From NCBI RefSeq assembly GCF_010131535.1, contig NZ_WUBS01000014.1:133216-197215 (forward strand): a DNA stretch of 64,000 bases, given 5' to 3'. Positions 29,587 to 40,453 of this stretch are shown here, piece by piece; position 1 is the stretch's first letter; every line of letters starts with the position of its first letter. The notes beneath the pieces were generated by a model that was given only the letters and a program-made list of their open reading frames with translations, searched no databases and was not told the origin of the DNA. Made by a program: the position numbers and the translations under genes. This DNA comes from Acerihabitans arboris (GTDB taxonomy: Bacteria > Pseudomonadota > Gammaproteobacteria > Enterobacterales > Enterobacteriaceae).

Positions 29587-30127
29587 TTTTAGGCTCCTTC
29601 ACTTTGGACGGTAATTCTTTGATCGTATGGAATTTATTGGTATAAATGCAGATATCCCCCGCGATCGCCAATGCTTTCTCAACGATGTCCCGCGCGCCAA
29701 GCTCGGTATTTTCAAGCAGGGCCCGCGCTGCAGCCTGGGCATAAGGGCCGCCGGAACCAATGGCGATCAGATCGTCTTCCGGCTTGATAACATCGCCGTT
29801 GCCGGTAATGATCAGCGATGTGGTTTCATCCGCTACCGCCAGTATGGCTTCCAGCTTGCGTAACATGCGATCGGTACGCCAGTCTTTGGCTAACTCCACG
29901 GCCGCCTTGGTCAGATGGCCCTGATGCAGTTCCAGCTTACGCTCAAACAGTTCAAATAAAGTGAAGGCATCCGCAGTCCCGCCGGCAAACCCCGCTATCA
30001 CTTTTTCAGCATAGAGAGTACGGACTTTGCGCACATTCCCTTTCATCACGGTATTACCCAGGGTGGCCTGGCCGTCGCCGCCGATGACCACACGGCCATT
30101 GCGGCGTACGCTTACGATTGTTGTCAC
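29579..30127 (-). CDS. hslV: HslV peptidase subunit
   Basis: Proteasome-like threonine peptidase. The start is GTG 30127, six bases after GGAGGG; removal of the initiator exposes Thr1 of '[10 protein letters not shown]', the nucleophile. The alternative TTG at 30133 abuts the ribosome site and would bury Thr1. Conserved '[14 protein letters not shown]', '[15 protein letters not shown]' and '[16 protein letters not shown]' are present. 182 residues, ~6 longer than E. coli owing to a C-terminal 'KVKEPKNV' that overlaps hslU. Confidence 0.97.
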   Translation of the reverse strand: MTTIVSVRRNGRVVIGGDGQATLGNTVMKGNVRKVRTLYAEKVIAGFAGGTADAFTLFELFERKLELHQGHLTKAAVELAKDWRTDRMLRKLEAILAVADETTSLIITGNGDVIKPEDDLIAIGSGGPYAQAAARALLENTELGARDIVEKALAIAGDICIYTNKFHTIKELPSKVKEPKNV

Positions 30128-30215
30128 GAGCAACCCTCCGGTAACTATAGATTAACGCGCCCCATAGAAAGTATGGGGCATATTGAATTTATAGATGGGG
30201 TGGGATTGGTAGTTT

Positions 30216-31241
30216 TCAACCCCCGCTGGCGATGGGGATGCAATTTGATACCCCGGATGCACGCAAATTCTGCAGTGACTTATCGGCGCCGGCGCGGGTC
30301 GGGTAGGGGCCCAACATCACGCGATTCCAGCCGCCGCTGGTGGTGATCCGGCTTTCAACGCCGCCAAAGGCAAGTTGGGCGCGGATAGACTCGGCCTGAT
30401 CCATGGTCTTGAACGAGCCGCACTGTATCAACCAGCGTTGGGATTTTTCTTTCGGTTCTTTATCCGTCTTCGTCTCGGCCTTGGGTTCGGCGCGGGCTTC
30501 CGCTTTCGGCTGCGGCGCGGGTTCTATTGCCGTCACCGGCGCCTGGCGCGGTTGCTGCTGCACCGGCTGGGCGGCCGGCGCCTGGCGCGGCTGCTGCTGT
30601 ACCGGCTGGGCGGCCGGCGCCTGGCGCGGGGGCTGCTGCACCGGCTGGGCGGCCGGCGCCTGGCGCGGCTGCTGTTGCTCCACCGGCGCGGTAAAGACCT
30701 GGCGCGGCTGTACCGGCGTCGTGCCGCCGAGCGTTTGGCGCGGCGCCGGCGCCGTCTGGAATGACGGCTGGTTCTGCTGGCTGCGGGCGTGATTCGCCGC
30801 CGACGTTTTCACCTGATCGTTATAGGGCACTTCATTGAGATGGGTCGGCTGCTGGCGCATGTCCGCCTGCATTTGCTCAAGCAGCTGGCGCTGCTCGTCG
30901 GTCAATTGTGCCGGTGTTTGCACTTCGCCGCCCGCGGTGGGCTCGGTAGGCGTTTGTACGCCTATCTGGCGGTTCTCCAGCTCTTTGATATAACGCCAAC
31001 GTTCTTCCGGTTTGGGCGGCAGGCCATTGCTGGTATGGTTGCCATGGCTTGGCAGGATAACCGCCTCCTCCGTTTTATTGTGGGCAATAAAGTAGAGACC
31101 GCCGATAAACGTAATCAATACGGCAACCGCCAATGCGATCATCGTCTTTGAAATGCCGGAAGAGGTGCGTTTTTTTCGACTGTTGGTTTTTTTGCGCCGA
31201 GTGTTTGTCCTTCCACGGCCTACATAGTCTCTTTGTGCCAC
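30216..31241 (-). CDS. ftsN: Cell division protein FtsN
   Basis: Late divisome protein that triggers septal peptidoglycan synthesis. 341 residues (E. coli 319). Order: basic cytosolic N-terminus (1-~30), one membrane helix ('TMIALAVAVLITFIGGLYFI', ~33-52), the essential short helical segment with 'PKPEERWRYIKELENRQI' (~76-93), a long Gln/Pro linker, and a C-terminal SPOR domain (~265-341, 'RWLIQCGSFKTMDQAESIRAQL', split) that binds denuded glycan. The linker holds about 3.5 tandem 13-residue repeats (PRQAPAAQPVQQQ), longer than usual and likely variable between strains. Confidence 0.97.
   Translation of the reverse strand: MAQRDYVGRGRTNTRRKKTNSRKKRTSSGISKTMIALAVAVLITFIGGLYFIAHNKTEEAVILPSHGNHTSNGLPPKPEERWRYIKELENRQIGVQTPTEPTAGGEVQTPAQLTDEQRQLLEQMQADMRQQPTHLNEVPYNDQVKTSAANHARSQQNQPSFQTAPAPRQTLGGTTPVQPRQVFTAPVEQQQPRQAPAAQPVQQPPRQAPAAQPVQQQPRQAPAAQPVQQQPRQAPVTAIEPAPQPKAEARAEPKAETKTDKEPKEKSQRWLIQCGSFKTMDQAESIRAQLAFGGVESRITTSGGWNRVMLGPYPTRAGADKSLQNLRASGVSNCIPIASGG
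30541..30690. repeat. 39-bp tandem repeats inside ftsN
   Basis: Units start at 30541, 30580, 30619 and 30658 (period 39 bp = 13 codons); the fourth is partial. Units differ by only a few bases. They encode the periplasmic linker of FtsN. Confidence 0.9.
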
Positions 31242-31320
31242 TGTCGTTTCGCTAAGTTTGAGAAAGTAACCAGCCCGTCATGTTACTGAAGGCAATAATA
31301 TTTGACCAGCGCCTGCAATC

Positions 31321-32364
31321 CTAAAGCGCATTTCGTTTTATGCGGGGCATGGCGGTGCTGCCCCGGACGATCAGTTTACTGTCCAATAGCAAGGAGGTAT
31401 TCGTTACCGCCTGTTGCCTGAGCTGCTGCAAGAGTAACAATAGCGCCTCGCGTCCGAGCTGATAGCCCGGCTGGGCCACGGTAGTCAACGGCGGGTCGCA
31501 AAAACGTGCGAGCGTTATATCATCAAAACCGATCAGGGACAGATCCGCCGGCACGTCCAGCCCGACTTTTTTTGCCTGGGACAAGACCCCAAACGCTATG
31601 ATATCACTGTGACAAAAGATAGCAGTTGGTGGATAAGTTCGCGAAATTAATGCGTTAAGCCCCGTCGCGCCCGTCTGGTAACTGATGTCGCCCTGAATGA
31701 CAATATGTTCTTCGGACGGGATGCCATGGCGCCGCAACGCCTGAATATACCCCTGTACCCGGTATTGGCAAAGCGTCAGATGTTTCGGTCCGCTGATACA
31801 GGCGATACGCCGGTGCCCCAGGCTGAACAGATAATCCACCGCTTCATAGGCGGCGGTAAGATTATCGATATGCACCGTCGGCAATGCAAGCTCCGGGACA
31901 AACTCATTGACCATGACCATCGGCGGCAGATTGAGCTGTTCCGCGATATCAATGGCAAACGGCGGTTCGGACCCGAGCAGCAACATACCATCTATCTGCC
32001 TGGCAATGATCAAATCACTAAAGCTTTTTTTATGTGGCCGCTGATGCGCGCAGTCGGCAATCAGGACCAGATAGCCGTTTTCATCGGCGGTTTCCTCGAT
32101 GCCGCGCAGGATTTCAGAGAAAAAGGGATCGCATATATCAGGCACCACCGCCAGCAGGTTGCGGGTTTCATTGCGCTTTACCTGGCGGCCCAGGGGCTGT
32201 GGTGAATAGCCGACATCGCTCACGGCGAGCTGGACTTTTCTGCGTGTGGTGACGGAAACTTTCTCCGGGTTCATGAGCGCCCGGGAAACTGTGGCTGTCG
32301 ACACGCCGGCCTTTTCCGCCACATCCTTCATGGTCGCCATGCCGGCAGCTTTTTTCTGTTCCAC
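31321..32364 (-). CDS. cytR: Nucleoside-catabolism repressor CytR (LacI family)
   Basis: Cytidine-responsive repressor that acts with CRP on deo, udp, cdd, nup and tsx genes in relatives. 347 residues from GTG 32364: AGGAG lies 6 bases before it, and no nearer ATG fits until the M-A-T-M-K-D start of the helix-turn-helix. HTH 'MKDVAEKAGVSTATVSRALMNPEKV' (split), hinge 'YSPQPLGRQVKR', effector domain 'VPDICDPFFSEILRGIEETA' and 'HSDIIAFGVLSQAKKVGL', and 'GFDDITLARFCDPPLTTVAQP'. It lies between priA and ftsN as in E. coli. Confidence 0.95.
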   Translation of the reverse strand: MEQKKAAGMATMKDVAEKAGVSTATVSRALMNPEKVSVTTRRKVQLAVSDVGYSPQPLGRQVKRNETRNLLAVVPDICDPFFSEILRGIEETADENGYLVLIADCAHQRPHKKSFSDLIIARQIDGMLLLGSEPPFAIDIAEQLNLPPMVMVNEFVPELALPTVHIDNLTAAYEAVDYLFSLGHRRIACISGPKHLTLCQYRVQGYIQALRRHGIPSEEHIVIQGDISYQTGATGLNALISRTYPPTAIFCHSDIIAFGVLSQAKKVGLDVPADLSLIGFDDITLARFCDPPLTTVAQPGYQLGREALLLLLQQLRQQAVTNTSLLLDSKLIVRGSTAMPRIKRNAL

Positions 32365-32623
32365 ATCTTTCTCCTGATGTCGGCGCAATACAGATACAGA
32401 CCAAAATCGCGCAAGTTCCCACAGGGTCTATCGGCCAGTCCGCCAACGCTATTGTCCGGGGTTAACCCGAGCGCAGGCCGCCCTACGTGGCCGGTTCCAC
32501 TATTCCCTATTACGTCCTTTCTATCAGATAGTGCGTTAGTTGAGTTACTAAAAAGATCGTCACGGTACAAACTTTGCATATTATCCGAATGTAGCTCGCA
32601 AAATACTGATAACCCCATCAGGA

Positions 32624-34870
<2,247 letters not shown>

Positions 34871-35022
34871 TCAATGCACGGATGTGTTTGCAAAGAGCGG
34901 CGGCATTCTGTATGATTCGCCGCCTTTGATGCCATCCGGCATTTAGAGAAACGCAACTCCATTCGCGTGGTGTCCGGCGGTAGAAGACTGGATAGCGACG
35001 CGGCCTTACGACGAGGTTTTCC

Positions 35023-35238
35023 ATGAAGAAAGATATCCATCCGAAATACGTAGAAATTACTGCAACCTGTTCTTGCGGTAACGTTATCAAGACCCATTCC
35101 ACCCTGGGCCACGATCTGACCCTGGACGTTTGCGGCGCCTGCCACCCGTTCTATACCGGTAAACAACGTGTTGTTGATACCGGCGGACGTGTTGATCGCT
35201 TCAACAAACGTTTCAGCGTTCCGGTTAGCAAAAAATAA
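35023..35238 (+). CDS. rpmE: 50S ribosomal protein L31 (zinc-binding form)
   Basis: Large-subunit protein at the intersubunit bridge. 71 residues; it retains the four zinc ligands in 'CSCGN' and '[12 protein letters not shown]', so it is the zinc-containing paralogue rather than YkgM. C-terminal '[13 protein letters not shown]' is intact. Divergent from priA, with its own terminator. Confidence 0.98.
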   Translation: MKKDIHPKYVEITATCSCGNVIKTHSTLGHDLTLDVCGACHPFYTGKQRVVDTGGRVDRFNKRFSVPVSKK

Positions 35239-35286
35239 TTGCCTGACCGACAACACAACAATCACCGAGCGTGACTTTTGCTGTTT

Positions 35287-35326
35287 AACGAAGCCCTGGC
35301 CGAAAGGTCGGGGCTTCGTTTTTTTT
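35287..35326 (+). terminator. rpmE terminator
   Basis: AACGAAGCCC and GGGCTTCGTT form a 10-bp stem followed by eight T, about 50 bp after the rpmE stop. Confidence 0.9.
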
Positions 35327-36032
35327 AAGCGCCGGGAGAATGATTTTTTCTGCCGGGGCCGGGGGTATCGGCCGGCCATGATGACAGCTGAAGCGCCTGC
35401 CTTTATTTTCCCCATCCGGTGTAAAGAGAATGGGCTGGTATTTAGGGGCTAAAAGTATTAAGATTATGGTTCATTTAAATATGCATAATGAATGCTTTAT
35501 GTAACTATTAATGGGCATTTAAAATTGTTATTAATAAACTTGACGCAATATTCATATAAGATAAAATTTTAGTTAAAAATTACTGATAATATATATTTTT
35601 TATTTCTGTTAAATCACATTGCATCCTTATCAAAAAAAGAAGGCTTCACCTCAGTTGGAGTTGTAATATTACGACTTGGCAAATGCCAAGATGGTTGATT
35701 AAATATGAACTGCAAAAAATCTAAGCTGATAGTGTGCCTGGATAATAATTGCGGGCGTTTTATACAAAATTAAATATTCTAATTGAAAATTGGTCATGCC
35801 GACTTTATAAATGACTTAGTGAGTAAATTCAATAAATTCAGCTGAGTTCCTTGCCGTGGCATGGGTTGATATGAACACAAAATATTGAAATGATTAGCAA
35901 CGGAGGCTAAGGCCACCCGTCGTTAAAAATGCTTACGCAGTAACGAAAATATAAGTATTAATATGTGATCATTATTTTTTAATACATGAATTCCAATGCA
36001 TTATCAAAACTTAATTCTTGAGGATAAGACAT
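35327..36032. other. Long AT-rich non-coding stretch after rpmE
   Basis: About 700 bp with strongly reduced GC from ~35450 on and no frame I can support on either strand. This is where accessory genes were inserted between rpmE and metJ. It probably contains the promoter of the LprI-like gene; I see no repeats or element ends. Confidence 0.5.
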
Positions 36033-36458
36033 ATGATCTACCCTGCAAATATTCTGAAGACTGTAATGCTTTTTATCCTGTTGGCCGCAACTCCTTTAAT
36101 CTCCCGCGCCAGTGTACAATGCACTCACTTGCACAGTCATTCCCATGATAAGCAATTATTTTGCCTTAAATCGAACTTTGTTGCGGCGGATATGCTGCTC
36201 AATGATGCCTATAAAAATCTCATGGCTAAAATGGCCGATGTCCCTGCCGATCGGGCGTTACTTAAAGTAGCGCAAAAAAGCTGGATAAAATTTCGGGATG
36301 ATGACTGCACATTTGGTGCCGTGACCCATGCTGGTTCAGGGAATCGTGCGTCGATCGGTGCCATGAGCTGTAAATTAGAACGAACTAAAGAGCGAATTGA
36401 ACAACTGAAGAATATGATTGACTGTCCGGCTGATTATTTCTTCTGCCCGATGAATTGA
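36033..36458 (+). CDS. LprI-like secreted protein (DUF1311)
   Basis: 141 residues from the ATG at 36033, with GAGGA about 8 bases before it; the TTG at 36018 overlaps that ribosome site. A signal peptide (MIYPANILKTVMLFILLAA..., cleavage near SRA) directs it to the periplasm. The mature part has the DUF1311/LprI pattern: an N-terminal Cys, 'ADMLLNDAYKNLMAKM', 'LLKVAQKSWIKFRDDDC' and 'GSGNRASIGAMSCKLERTKERIEQL' (split), with several Cys likely in disulfides. Family members inhibit lysozyme in some bacteria (LprI of Mycobacterium); that role here is only possible. Not part of the E. coli backbone. Confidence 0.75.
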   Translation: MIYPANILKTVMLFILLAATPLISRASVQCTHLHSHSHDKQLFCLKSNFVAADMLLNDAYKNLMAKMADVPADRALLKVAQKSWIKFRDDDCTFGAVTHAGSGNRASIGAMSCKLERTKERIEQLKNMIDCPADYFFCPMN

Positions 36459-36654
36459 ACCCTGCGTGAGCCATGTTCATTAGATGATGCGCAATTTTTA
36501 GCGTGTTTGTTTAATATAGTGGAATTATCGAGGGAATGATTCGCCATCCAGCAGCCCTTGAACCGCGCCGCTGAGGATCCATCATGATAATTTCATGGCA
36601 GCGTGAAGGGGAAGGGCGCCTTCGGCGGCGTTAGGTCAGCAAATCGAACGGCGT

Positions 36655-38424
36655 TTAACCCGTTGTTGAATCAGTATGCTTCGTTGCGCCGGCCTTAATA
36701 TTGCCGGTTTGCGGCGATTTTATCTTTTTTAATATCCTGGCCGCCTCGTGATGACATCGTACCAACGCGTAATATAGTGCGCTGCAGCCGTAGGCATCGG
36801 TGGCCTTTGCATCGATATCCGACCGGCCGGACAAGCATTTTATCGTCAGGGCAAAACCGTTGATAGCGGCGCAATGTAACGGGGTCCATCCATCGCCCTG
36901 GCGCACATTGACCTTAATCTCCGGCTTGGCCAACAGCAGTTCGACTAAATGGGTATTACCGTGGATTGAGGCAAAATGCAGCGCAGTCCAGCCTTCGGCC
37001 TGGGCGGCATTAACGTTGATATCCGGCAGGGTAAGCAGTCGTTTGGCTATCTCCGTCTGAGAAAACGCCAGGGCGGAATGCAAGGTTGTCCAGCCCAGGC
37101 CGTCGGCGGAATTATAGTTAATGCCAGGCGCTTCCAGCAGCAGGTGGGCTATGGCGGTAAAACCACCCCTGACCGCGTATTGCAAAGGAATACAGCCGTC
37201 GTTATCGCGACGGTTCACATCCATGCCCGGCGCTTTCAGCAAAAGTCGCACTATCTCTGTCCTTTCCCTGAAAATGGCCAGATGCAAGGGTGTATGGCCA
37301 TGGGCATCGGCGGCATTAACATCAATATCGGGCAAATCCAGCAGCATCGCGACCGTCGCCATATAGCCATCGATAATCGCGTAATGCAGCGGGGTGCATC
37401 CCAATTGGTCGGCCGCGTTGCAGGCAATGCCCGGCGTCGCGAGCAGTTGGGCCAAGGTGGCGCCAAGATGGGCAGGCACGAGGGCGGAGAAAGGTGAGAA
37501 ATCATTGGCATCGTCGTTACAACCGCCCGACTCCGTTCTCGAGAGGGTTGTCGCAATGGTGGAAGTGCGGCCCATGCCGGCGGCATAATGCAAGGCGGTC
37601 GCGCCGCTGCTATCGGCGGCATTGACGTCAACGTCTGCCCTTTCCAACAGCAGCTTCAAGGAGGCGTCATGACCGAACGTGGCGGCGCAGTGCAGCGCGG
37701 TCGACCCATGCCTGCTGCTGGCGTTGATATTTATCCCGGGTTGGGCAATCAGTCGTGCAATAAGCGCGGAGCTGTCCCGCAGGACGGCAAAATGCAGAGC
37801 GCTTAAGTTGTACCGATCGGCAGCATTAATATCCAGTCCCGGCAGCGCAAGCAATCGATCGACGATGGCGGGATGATTAAATCGCACCGCCTCCATTAAC
37901 AACGTCCGGCCATTAGCCGGTTCGGCTAATGTCGTAATGTCCATATCCATATCGCGACAAAAGCGCACCACCCGCTTATCGCCCCGGCGAATTTGCGCAA
38001 AGATTTGCCGCTCCTGCGACGAGCGGCTTGCCCGACGAAACGCTAAGCGCGCCGCGTCCCGGTTCGTATCGCTCAAACGCGACATGGTGAGTAAGTCCGT
38101 GATGTCCAGGTGGCTGAAAATATGCGCCTTCAACTCCCAGGGCAGCGAAGTAAAACCCTGCGTGGAAGGCGTGCCGACATTAGCTACGGATGAGATGTTG
38201 TTGACTAATGATGGACTATCGGCGCGGTCGGCAAGCGTTCGTCGTTCAGCATTGACGCTATTATAGCCGCGACCGCCTGATAAGATCTCCGGCCGAAGTC
38301 CCGTCGATACAACCCTGTCAGCCAGGGACCGGTTTGTTTTGGATGACGATGTGCAGAAAAGCGGGGATGGCCGGTTAACGGGAAAAATGCCGCCGGGTGA
38401 TATACGCAGGGGAATAGGATTCAT
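36655..38424 (-). CDS. F-box and ankyrin-repeat protein (eukaryotic-like putative effector)
   Basis: 589 residues from the ATG at 38424, with GAGG 9 bases before it (an ATG at 38439 is the alternative). A Ser/Arg-rich, probably disordered N-terminus (1-~90) is followed by an F-box-like motif at ~91-131: 'FTSLPWELKAHIFSHLDITD', then 'LLTMSRLSDTNRDAA', matching the LPxELxxxIxxxLxxxDLLxxSxxxxxxRxxA pattern. Residues ~172-570 hold about 11 ankyrin repeats ('GHTPLHLAIFRERTEIVRLL', 'GWTALHFASIHGNTHLVELLL'), many ending in DINAAD-type turns. In eukaryotes and in known bacterial effectors, F-boxes bind Skp1 and ankyrins choose the substrate for SCF ubiquitin ligases. No signal peptide. Host delivery is inference. 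It sits between rpmE and metJ, where E. coli has nothing similar. Confidence 0.85.
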   Translation of the reverse strand: MNPIPLRISPGGIFPVNRPSPLFCTSSSKTNRSLADRVVSTGLRPEILSGGRGYNSVNAERRTLADRADSPSLVNNISSVANVGTPSTQGFTSLPWELKAHIFSHLDITDLLTMSRLSDTNRDAARLAFRRASRSSQERQIFAQIRRGDKRVVRFCRDMDMDITTLAEPANGRTLLMEAVRFNHPAIVDRLLALPGLDINAADRYNLSALHFAVLRDSSALIARLIAQPGININASSRHGSTALHCAATFGHDASLKLLLERADVDVNAADSSGATALHYAAGMGRTSTIATTLSRTESGGCNDDANDFSPFSALVPAHLGATLAQLLATPGIACNAADQLGCTPLHYAIIDGYMATVAMLLDLPDIDVNAADAHGHTPLHLAIFRERTEIVRLLLKAPGMDVNRRDNDGCIPLQYAVRGGFTAIAHLLLEAPGINYNSADGLGWTTLHSALAFSQTEIAKRLLTLPDINVNAAQAEGWTALHFASIHGNTHLVELLLAKPEIKVNVRQGDGWTPLHCAAINGFALTIKCLSGRSDIDAKATDAYGCSALYYALVRCHHEAARILKKIKSPQTGNIKAGATKHTDSTTG

Positions 38425-38649
38425 AGCGGAAAGCCTCATGGATGACAGGCTTTTATCATAAAGGCTGGAGACGGGAAATCAGCGTTTTTTTATCGCATGC
38501 ATAAAGTTATTGCCGGAAAATCAATGCGCTGGCCGCCTGGGCTGGCGTAGGCGGCCGTGCCGGCAGCAGGTATTGCCGGTGAGGCGCGGCGGTGGCGAAT
38601 GGCGGTAGCGCGGACCCTGTTACCACGCGCCGCCTTCATCTGGCCGGGC

Positions 38650-38967
38650 TTAATATTCCCAGGTATCGGGATCGATACCCATTTCTCGCATCAGATCCTT
38701 GGCCGCTTCCGGGATTTCGTCGCTGCGCTCTTTGCGCAAATCGTTATCGTCGGGCAGGGGCTGCCCGGTAAAGGCATGCAGGAATGCCTCGCAAAGCAGC
38801 TCGCTATTGGTTGCATGCCGCAGATTATTGACCTGTCGCCGGGTTCTTTCGTCGGTAAGGATTTTCAGAACCTTCAGCGGAATGGATACCGTGATTTTTT
38901 TAACCTGCTCGCTTTTTTTACCATGTTCAGCATAAGGGCTGACATACTCGCCTTTCCATTCCGCCAT
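38650..38967 (-). CDS. metJ: Methionine repressor MetJ
   Basis: Ribbon-helix-helix repressor using S-adenosylmethionine as corepressor; binds tandem Met boxes. 105 residues, as in E. coli. The DNA-contacting strand is '[19 protein letters not shown]', followed by '[27 protein letters not shown]' (split) and '[20 protein letters not shown]'. Divergent from metB, sharing a control region with Met boxes. Confidence 0.98.
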   Translation of the reverse strand: MAEWKGEYVSPYAEHGKKSEQVKKITVSIPLKVLKILTDERTRRQVNNLRHATNSELLCEAFLHAFTGQPLPDDNDLRKERSDEIPEAAKDLMREMGIDPDTWEY

Positions 38968-39198
38968 GGGATACCTTAACTCTCATCAAATGAATATAAT
39001 ATGCTAAAAACGAGCAGATTATGCCGTAACTGTCCGCTTCCAACTACCACATGACCGCTTATTTTGCGACTTATCAACTTTTCCTATCACAGCGCCCTCG
39101 ACCCGGCGGGACGGCTGCGGTAAAAGTGAGTTAGATTTTAACACTTAAAACCCGCATAATTTTAGCTGTTATTAATACATTGCTCAATCTATACGCAA

Positions 39199-39230
39199 AG
39201 AAGTTTAGATGTCCAGATGTATTGACGTCT
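39199..39230. promoter_or_regulatory. Met boxes between metJ and metB
   Basis: Tandem 8-mers related to AGACGTCT: AGATGTCC (39207), AGATGTAT (39215) and TGACGTCT (39223), preceded by a weak AAGAAGTT. The layout closely follows the E. coli metJ-metB operator, the binding array for MetJ. Confidence 0.85.
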
Positions 39231-39290
39231 ATCCTCAGGCGGTTTACTCTTTGACCTCCATACTCCAGCACACAGTCAGGATGCGACTAC

Positions 39291-40451
39291 ATGACGCGCA
39301 AGCAGGCCACTATCGCAGTTCGCAGCGGGTTAAATAATGATGAACAGTTCGGCTGCGTCGTTCCCCCTATAACGCTTTCCAGCACCTATAACTTTACCGA
39401 TTTTAACCAGCCGCGCGCCCATGATTATTCACGGCGCGGCAACCCGACCCGCGATGTGGTGCAGCGCGCGTTGGCCGAGTTGGAAGGCGGCGCGGGCGCG
39501 GTCATGACCAGCAGCGGCATGTCGGCGATCCATTTGGTTTGCACCGTATTTCTGCAGCCCGGCGATCTGCTGGTGGCGCCGCATGATTGCTACGGCGGCA
39601 GTTATCGCCTGTTCGATAGCCTGAGCAAACGCGGCGCCTATCGGGTAAAATTTGTCGATCAGGGTGATGAGCGGGCGTTGCTGGCGGCGTTGGATGAAAA
39701 ACCCAAGCTGGTGCTGATAGAAACTCCCAGCAACCCGCTGCTGCGGGTGGTGGATATTGCCGCCATCTGCCGGGCCGCCCACCGGGCGGGCGCGCTCTGT
39801 GTGGTGGATAATACGTTTATGAGCCCGGCGTTGCAGCTACCGCTGACACTGGGCGCCGATCTGGTGGTGCACTCCTGTACCAAATATCTAAACGGGCACT
39901 CCGATGTCGTGGCCGGCACGGTAATTTCCAAAGACGCTGCGCTTGCCGTCGAACTTGCCTGGTGGGCCAATAATATCGGCGTAACCGGCGCCGCCTTCGA
40001 CAGTTACCTGTTATTGCGTGGGCTCCGCACCCTGGCGCCGCGTATTCGCCAGCAGCAAAGCAACGCCCTGGATATCGTGGCCTATTTACAGCAACAGCCG
40101 CTGGTGAAAAAGCTGTATTATCCCGGGCTGGCGGAAAATCCCGGTCATGAAATCGCCTGCCGCCAGCAAAAAGGATTCGGCGCCATGCTCAGCTTTGAGG
40201 TGAACGGTGATGAATCCGTGCTGCGGCGCTTTTTGGCCAGTCTGGAATTGTTCACCCTGGCCGAATCCCTCGGCGGCGTGGAGAGCCTGATTTCCCATGC
40301 GGCTACCATGACCCATGCGGGCATGGCGCCGGAGGCGCGCGCCGCCGCCGGTATTTCAGAAACGTTGTTGCGCGTGTCCGTGGGCATCGAGGACAGTGAA
40401 GATTTAATTGCCGATCTGGAACAGGCTTTCCAGGCGGCGGCGAAGAGGTAG
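39291..40451 (+). CDS. metB: Cystathionine gamma-synthase
   Basis: PLP enzyme joining O-succinylhomoserine and cysteine into cystathionine, in methionine synthesis. 386 residues, the E. coli length. Family motifs are 'YSRRGNPTRDVVQRALAELEGG' (split), 'ETPSNPLLRVVDI', the PLP lysine in 'HSCTKYLNGHSDVVAG', and 'SLGGVESLISHAATMTHAGM'. Two bases separate its stop from the metL ATG, so metBL is one operon under MetJ. Confidence 0.98.
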   Translation: MTRKQATIAVRSGLNNDEQFGCVVPPITLSSTYNFTDFNQPRAHDYSRRGNPTRDVVQRALAELEGGAGAVMTSSGMSAIHLVCTVFLQPGDLLVAPHDCYGGSYRLFDSLSKRGAYRVKFVDQGDERALLAALDEKPKLVLIETPSNPLLRVVDIAAICRAAHRAGALCVVDNTFMSPALQLPLTLGADLVVHSCTKYLNGHSDVVAGTVISKDAALAVELAWWANNIGVTGAAFDSYLLLRGLRTLAPRIRQQQSNALDIVAYLQQQPLVKKLYYPGLAENPGHEIACRQQKGFGAMLSFEVNGDESVLRRFLASLELFTLAESLGGVESLISHAATMTHAGMAPEARAAAGISETLLRVSVGIEDSEDLIADLEQAFQAAAKR

Positions 40452-40453
40452 GT

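Noticed and set aside
30541-30690. Evenly spaced repeats as a possible CRISPR array
   Set aside because: Repeats are contiguous 39-bp units without spacers and encode the FtsN linker.
37251-37631. Minus-strand frame inside the ankyrin gene
   Set aside because: Lies in a second frame of the F-box/ankyrin gene; product is Pro/Cys/Arg-rich and resembles nothing.
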